NCBI GenBank assembly: GCA_965203795.1 | Contig: OZ241915.1 | Location: 1,426,001-1,490,000 of the forward strand | Direction of reading: 5' to 3' | DNA length: 64,000 bases | Source: CBDBBY01 sp965203795 | GTDB lineage: Bacteria > Pseudomonadota > Alphaproteobacteria > Rhodobacterales > Rhodobacteraceae | Translations under genes and position numbers: made by a program | The notes under the pieces: model-generated | The model's input: only the letters and a program-made list of their open reading frames with translations | The model's database searches: none | What the model was told of the DNA's origin: nothing | In this document: in pieces, positions 60,750 to 64,000 of the stretch | Position numbering within the stretch: position 1 is the first letter of the stretch | How the letters are laid out: every line of letters begins with the position of its first letter

Positions 60750-61688
60750 TCACGCCTTGGCGCGGCCGTAATAGAGCTGCGACACGTGCTCGGCCTCAGC
60801 AAAAAACAGCCAGCGCTCGGTCAGCACGCCCGAAGCGGCGAACACGGTCGCGAATGCGTAGGCTGCGGTTTCAAAGCCCGTCAGCCGTCCGGAAACCAGC
60901 AATAGCGCCGGAACCGCGAACAATGAGGCGAAGGCGAACAGCCGCAGCCGTCGCGCGTGCTTCCGCGCCACCCTGTAACCCATCTCGCGCATGACGAAGT
61001 TCGGCATGGTGTGCGGTGGGTCCAGCTGGCGCACTTCGCCGAAAGCCGAAAGGCCTGTTGCCGCTTCAGCGGTATAGCGCTCGGGGGCGCCGTCGATCGC
61101 CCTCCAGTAGCTGAGCTTGATCGCCGCGCCGGAAGCCAGGCCTCCGGCGGCGCACCAGACGGCCGGAGCGGGAACCTGCCCGAGCACGCTTAGGGACAGG
61201 CACAAAAGCAGTCCTCCGGTCCCGGCCGATATTGCCAGGTAGGCGGCGGGCACCAGGCGGAGATTCCACTGCCTGATAGTGCGGAGCGAAGCGTAGATCA
61301 TGCCTGTGCAATAGACGGTGAGCGCCGCGAGAGCCGCGGCAAGCAGCGCCGTCGGCTTGGCAATCCAAGCCGGATTGGCCGAAATCAGGAGGAGGGCGAG
61401 GACGCTCGCCGGAACGAACGCCGCGACTGCAACCACGCCCTCGCGGGATAGCCAGGAGCTGCGCCACTGGGAGAGAGCGCGAAGCGACCGCTCAGGGTGG
61501 CCGAGATGGAAGAGAGACGCGAGCAGGCCCGCCGCCGCCAGCGCTAGGCCGATGGCGATGGCCCAGAAGCATGCCCAACCCGAAACCGGCAGCATCCCTG
61601 CCGCGCCGAGAATGGCGATCCAGAAAACCAGCCCGTAGCCGGCGCCGGAAACCGTCGTGAATGCAATGACCGAGTAGGCCGGATGCAT
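60750..61688 (-). CDS. soeC: Membrane anchor subunit of molybdoenzyme (DmsC/SoeC-like)
   Basis: A 312-residue membrane protein with about eight hydrophobic segments of the DmsC family. ATG 61688 begins MHPAYSVIAFTTVSGAGYGL; LASLFHLGHPERSLRALSQWRSSWLSREG is a family-typical loop with a conserved His and Arg. It would take electrons from SoeB to quinone. It is 4 bases after soeB on the same strand. Assignment to SoeC rather than DmsC rests on gene order A-B-C and the catalytic subunit's character. Confidence 0.8.
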   Translation of the reverse strand: MHPAYSVIAFTTVSGAGYGLVFWIAILGAAGMLPVSGWACFWAIAIGLALAAAGLLASLFHLGHPERSLRALSQWRSSWLSREGVVAVAAFVPASVLALLLISANPAWIAKPTALLAAALAALTVYCTGMIYASLRTIRQWNLRLVPAAYLAISAGTGGLLLCLSLSVLGQVPAPAVWCAAGGLASGAAIKLSYWRAIDGAPERYTAEAATGLSAFGEVRQLDPPHTMPNFVMREMGYRVARKHARRLRLFAFASLFAVPALLLVSGRLTGFETAAYAFATVFAASGVLTERWLFFAEAEHVSQLYYGRAKA

Positions 61689-61692
61689 CCGC

Positions 61693-62439
61693 TCAGCCTT
61701 TCGGCGACAAGGCTTTGTCGACCCATTCGAACAAGCGTTCCAAGGCCGAGCCGTCGGAATCCGGTACGGTCCCTTCCTCCGTTGCGTCCGCGCCGGGCGT
61801 CGTTGTCCGCGGAGGCAAATACTTGTTGACAGGCTTGTAGCCGAATTCCTCAAGAAGGTCGTAGCCGCCTCTCGCGGCCACGGATTTGGACACGTCGCTG
61901 TCCGGATCGCCGAAATCGCCGAACGCCCTCGCGCCGGTCGGGCACGCCCGGACGCAGGCGGGCACGCGATCCGCCTCGGGGATCGTCTCGTTGTAGATGC
62001 GATCCACGCAAAGCGTGCATTTCTTCATGACGCCGTCGTCGTAGTCGTACTCCCTCGCGCCGTAGGGGCATGCCCAGGCGCAGAGCTTGCAGCCGATGCA
62101 GGTGTCCGGATTAACCAGAACGATCCCGTCTTCCTCCCGCTTGTAGGAAGCTCCGGTCGGGCAGACGGTTACGCAGTCGGGCTCCTCGCAATGGAGGCAT
62201 GATCGCGGAAAGTGGACCGTTCTCGAGCCGCCGTCCTGCACGACTTCGTAAGAGTGCACCCGGTTCAGCCACGCGCCGGACGGGTCGGCTCCGTAAGGAT
62301 CATGGTCGGAGAGCGGAGCACTGTAGCCGCCGGTGTTCCATTCCTTGCAACTGGTGACGCAGGCGTGGCAGCCGACGCAAATGTCGAGATCGATGACGAG
62401 GCCGAGCTTCTTCCCGGCGGGCGGGGGGAGGCTGGTCAT
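61693..62439 (-). CDS. soeB: Iron-sulfur subunit of molybdoenzyme (SoeB/DmsB-like)
   Basis: A 248-residue ferredoxin-type subunit. Four cluster-binding cysteine groups are visible: CVGCHACVTSC, CLHCEEPDCVTVC, CIGCKLCAWAC, and CTLCVDRI with a later CVRAC. No signal peptide, consistent with the cytoplasmic side. ATG 62439 overlaps the catalytic-subunit stop (ATGA). It carries electrons from the molybdenum site to the membrane subunit. Confidence 0.88.
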   Translation of the reverse strand: MTSLPPPAGKKLGLVIDLDICVGCHACVTSCKEWNTGGYSAPLSDHDPYGADPSGAWLNRVHSYEVVQDGGSRTVHFPRSCLHCEEPDCVTVCPTGASYKREEDGIVLVNPDTCIGCKLCAWACPYGAREYDYDDGVMKKCTLCVDRIYNETIPEADRVPACVRACPTGARAFGDFGDPDSDVSKSVAARGGYDLLEEFGYKPVNKYLPPRTTTPGADATEEGTVPDSDGSALERLFEWVDKALSPKG

Positions 62440-64000
62440 GGCCCGGCCCGCCCGAAATCCGCCCCGTAAGCGAGCTTCTCCGGCGAAGGCGGCCGGGAGG
62501 AGGTCCCTAGAGGTTCGAAATGCGGCGCGGTCGCGCCGCCGCCGTCCGCCTTCCGGACGGAGACCCTGAGGTCGAACCATGCAGCCTGGCCCGTGATCGG
62601 ATCCGAATTCGGAATGCGCCGTCCGCATCCGTCATCCGGAAGAAGATGGGAAATCAAATGGTTGAGCAGGAACCCTCTGGCGGATTCCGGCGCGTTGCCG
62701 GACAGCCCCCACGCGCCGCGGCGCTTCCCGACGGCATTCCAAGTCCAAACCGTGTTGGGATTGACGCCCTCCATCAGGGCGATCTGGCACCTGACTCGGC
62801 CTTGCCGGGACTCCAGCCAGATCCAGTCGCCGTCCGACACGCCGACGCGCTTGCCGACCGAGCTGTGGACGTACAGCCGGTTCTCGGCCGTGATCTGCCG
62901 AAGCCATGCGTTCTGGCTGCCCCACGAATGGTACATGTGCATCGGGCGCTGGGTGATGGCGTGGAGCGGGTACTGGCCGGGGTCCGAGAAAGCGTCCTCC
63001 AGCGGCGGCTGCCACATGGGAAGCGGGTCGAAATGCGTTCCAATCCGCTTCTTGGCCGATTCCGGCGGAACGATGTCGCCGTGGCCATCCGCGGCAAGCC
63101 TGAACGCTTGGAGAGGCTCGCTGTATATCTGGAAGATCGTGGGTTTCGGCTCGGCCCGGAATCCCATCTCCACAGCCCAGTCCAGATAGGCTTGGTTGGC
63201 GTGCTTGAAATACGCCTGCTCCCGCGAAAGCCGCGTCTCGAAATAGCCGCCGTTGGCGACATACCTTTCCAGCTGCCCGCTGTTGGGCTCGCCTTTGCCG
63301 ATGTCGGCGCCGTCCTTGCCGCGCCAGCCGGCCAGCGGGCCGACGCCGGGAGAGCGCTCGTGGTTCACCATGTAGTCCGGGTAACCGCCGGGGTATTTGG
63401 GCGACCCGTCGCCGTTCACGAATCCGGGCAGACCAAGGCGGGCGCCGAGCTCGATCAGGACCTCCTGGAAGCACCGGACGTCCCGGTCCGGCGCGACGAC
63501 CGGATGCCGGATCGAATCCGCCGCGGCGTCCGCATCGGAAATCGGGCGGTCAAGAAGCGAGATGCAGTCCCAGCGCTCAAGGTAGGTCGTGTCGGGAAGC
63601 ACCAGGTCCGCGTACGGCACGGTCTCCGAGTAGTAGGCGTCCGAGTAGATGATCTTAGGTATGGCGTAGGCGCCGTCGTCGCCGACGGCCGTGAGCGCGT
63701 CCACCGCCTCCTGCACGTTCATGGAGGAATTCCACGCCATGTTGGCCATGTACAGAAAGAGCACATCGATCCCGTAGGGATCGCGCGCCGCGGCGTTGCC
63801 GATGACCGAGTGCATGAGTCCGTGGACCGAGAGCGGCGCGTCCCAGCTGAAGCCCTTGTCGACCCGCGCCGCGCCGCCGCCGTTCAGCAGCAGATGCTCC
63901 GGGTTCTGCGGGAATCCCAAATGCGGCCCCGGCATCGGCTCCCCGGGAGAGACTTGGGAATCCTTGCCGTGCGGAAGCAGTCCGGGCGGCGCAAGCTTTG
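62436..64000 (-). CDS. soeA: Molybdopterin oxidoreductase catalytic subunit (SoeA-like), 5' cut
   Basis: The C-terminal 521 residues of a DMSO-reductase-family catalytic subunit; the frame is open to base 64000, so the N-terminal Fe-S and cofactor domains are beyond the edge. Visible: molybdopterin-binding domain segments (VLFLYMANMAWNSSMN, YYSETVPYADLVLPDTTYLERWD) and the C-terminal molydop_binding barrel (RLYVHSSVGKRVGVSDGDWIWLESRQGR). Gene order with a DmsB- and a DmsC-type gene, and the overall sequence, suit the cytoplasmic sulfite dehydrogenase SoeABC; DMSO reductase or other substrates cannot be excluded from this part. Confidence 0.82.
   Translation of the reverse strand, partial: KLAPPGLLPHGKDSQVSPGEPMPGPHLGFPQNPEHLLLNGGGAARVDKGFSWDAPLSVHGLMHSVIGNAAARDPYGIDVLFLYMANMAWNSSMNVQEAVDALTAVGDDGAYAIPKIIYSDAYYSETVPYADLVLPDTTYLERWDCISLLDRPISDADAAADSIRHPVVAPDRDVRCFQEVLIELGARLGLPGFVNGDGSPKYPGGYPDYMVNHERSPGVGPLAGWRGKDGADIGKGEPNSGQLERYVANGGYFETRLSREQAYFKHANQAYLDWAVEMGFRAEPKPTIFQIYSEPLQAFRLAADGHGDIVPPESAKKRIGTHFDPLPMWQPPLEDAFSDPGQYPLHAITQRPMHMYHSWGSQNAWLRQITAENRLYVHSSVGKRVGVSDGDWIWLESRQGRVRCQIALMEGVNPNTVWTWNAVGKRRGAWGLSGNAPESARGFLLNHLISHLLPDDGCGRRIPNSDPITGQAAWFDLRVSVRKADGGGATAPHFEPLGTSSRPPSPEKLAYGADFGRAGP

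Noticed and set aside
1..64000. CRISPR array, prophage, insertion sequence, integrative element or replication origin
   Set aside because: No regularly spaced repeats, cas genes, transposase, phage structural genes, dnaA boxes or rRNA genes were seen; the XerD-type gene is a housekeeping recombinase.

Overview
The window is G+C-rich chromosomal DNA (about 62% where I counted) from an alphaproteobacterium. Evidence for that placement: recA-alaS-icd, lipA-ratA and an iscR-desulfurase-sufBCD-YIP1-YIP1-sufS operon in alphaproteobacterial order, an IalB family protein, a peptidyl-prolyl isomerase next to trpE, PstA with a long N-terminal domain, and a site matching the alphaproteobacterial Irr/ICE iron box. 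Aerobic sulfite oxidation genes and a tetrahydrofolate-corrinoid C1 cluster recall marine or host-associated lineages, but I cannot name a genus. No plasmid, phage or insertion-sequence genes were seen.

Layout. 1-4.3 kb (minus): end-truncated trpE, PpiD-type foldase, a PLP aminotransferase, tRNA-Ser(CGA). 4.4-8.2 kb: pstSCA behind a Pho box. 8.3-13.6 kb: rplU-rpmA, obgE-proB, proA, a DUF882 peptidase-like protein. 13.6-14.75 kb: a gene-poor gap. 14.75-19 kb: a frameshifted L,D-transpeptidase, lpxD, and a dedicated acyl carrier protein plus ketosynthase pair. 19-22.3 kb (minus): IalB, a CNNM/CorC transporter, a XerD-type recombinase and a 45-residue membrane protein. 22.6-28.9 kb: aroK-aroB, a radical SAM gene (minus), zwf, pgi, tRNA-Gly(CCC). 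29.3-35.3 kb (minus): a lipoprotein and a methyl-tetrahydrofolate/corrinoid-activation cluster. 35.6-37.3 kb: rlmE and a metallo-beta-lactamase-fold hydrolase. 37.4-39.3 kb: an A+T-rich island (38% G+C in one counted line) with its own promoter, a possibly ubiquitin-like small protein, two mini-ORFs and a DUF2971 protein. 39.5-45.2 kb: recA, an alaS enlarged by an internal tandem triplication, DUF1330, icd. 45.3-48.5 kb: an SDR lacking its catalytic Tyr and Lys, lipA, ratA, an alpha/beta hydrolase. 48.5-57 kb: the iron-sulfur (suf) operon and tRNA-Arg(CCG). 57.2-60.7 kb: phoR-pstB-phoU-phoB. 60.7-64 kb (minus): a SoeABC-like molybdoenzyme truncated at the right edge.

How the genes work together. 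The phosphate system is split in two: the transporter core pstSCA lies about 50 kb from phoR-pstB-phoU-phoB, yet both halves carry an 11-bp-spaced Pho-box-like repeat of the same form. The suf operon has a strong promoter whose -10 lies inside an Irr/ICE-like palindrome, and its first gene encodes an IscR in which every cluster ligand has been replaced. Iron sensing may therefore have passed from IscR to Irr. The best candidates for something undescribed are the ligand-less IscR with its Irr-type promoter, the triplicated AlaRS linker, and the small A+T-rich island inserted before recA.
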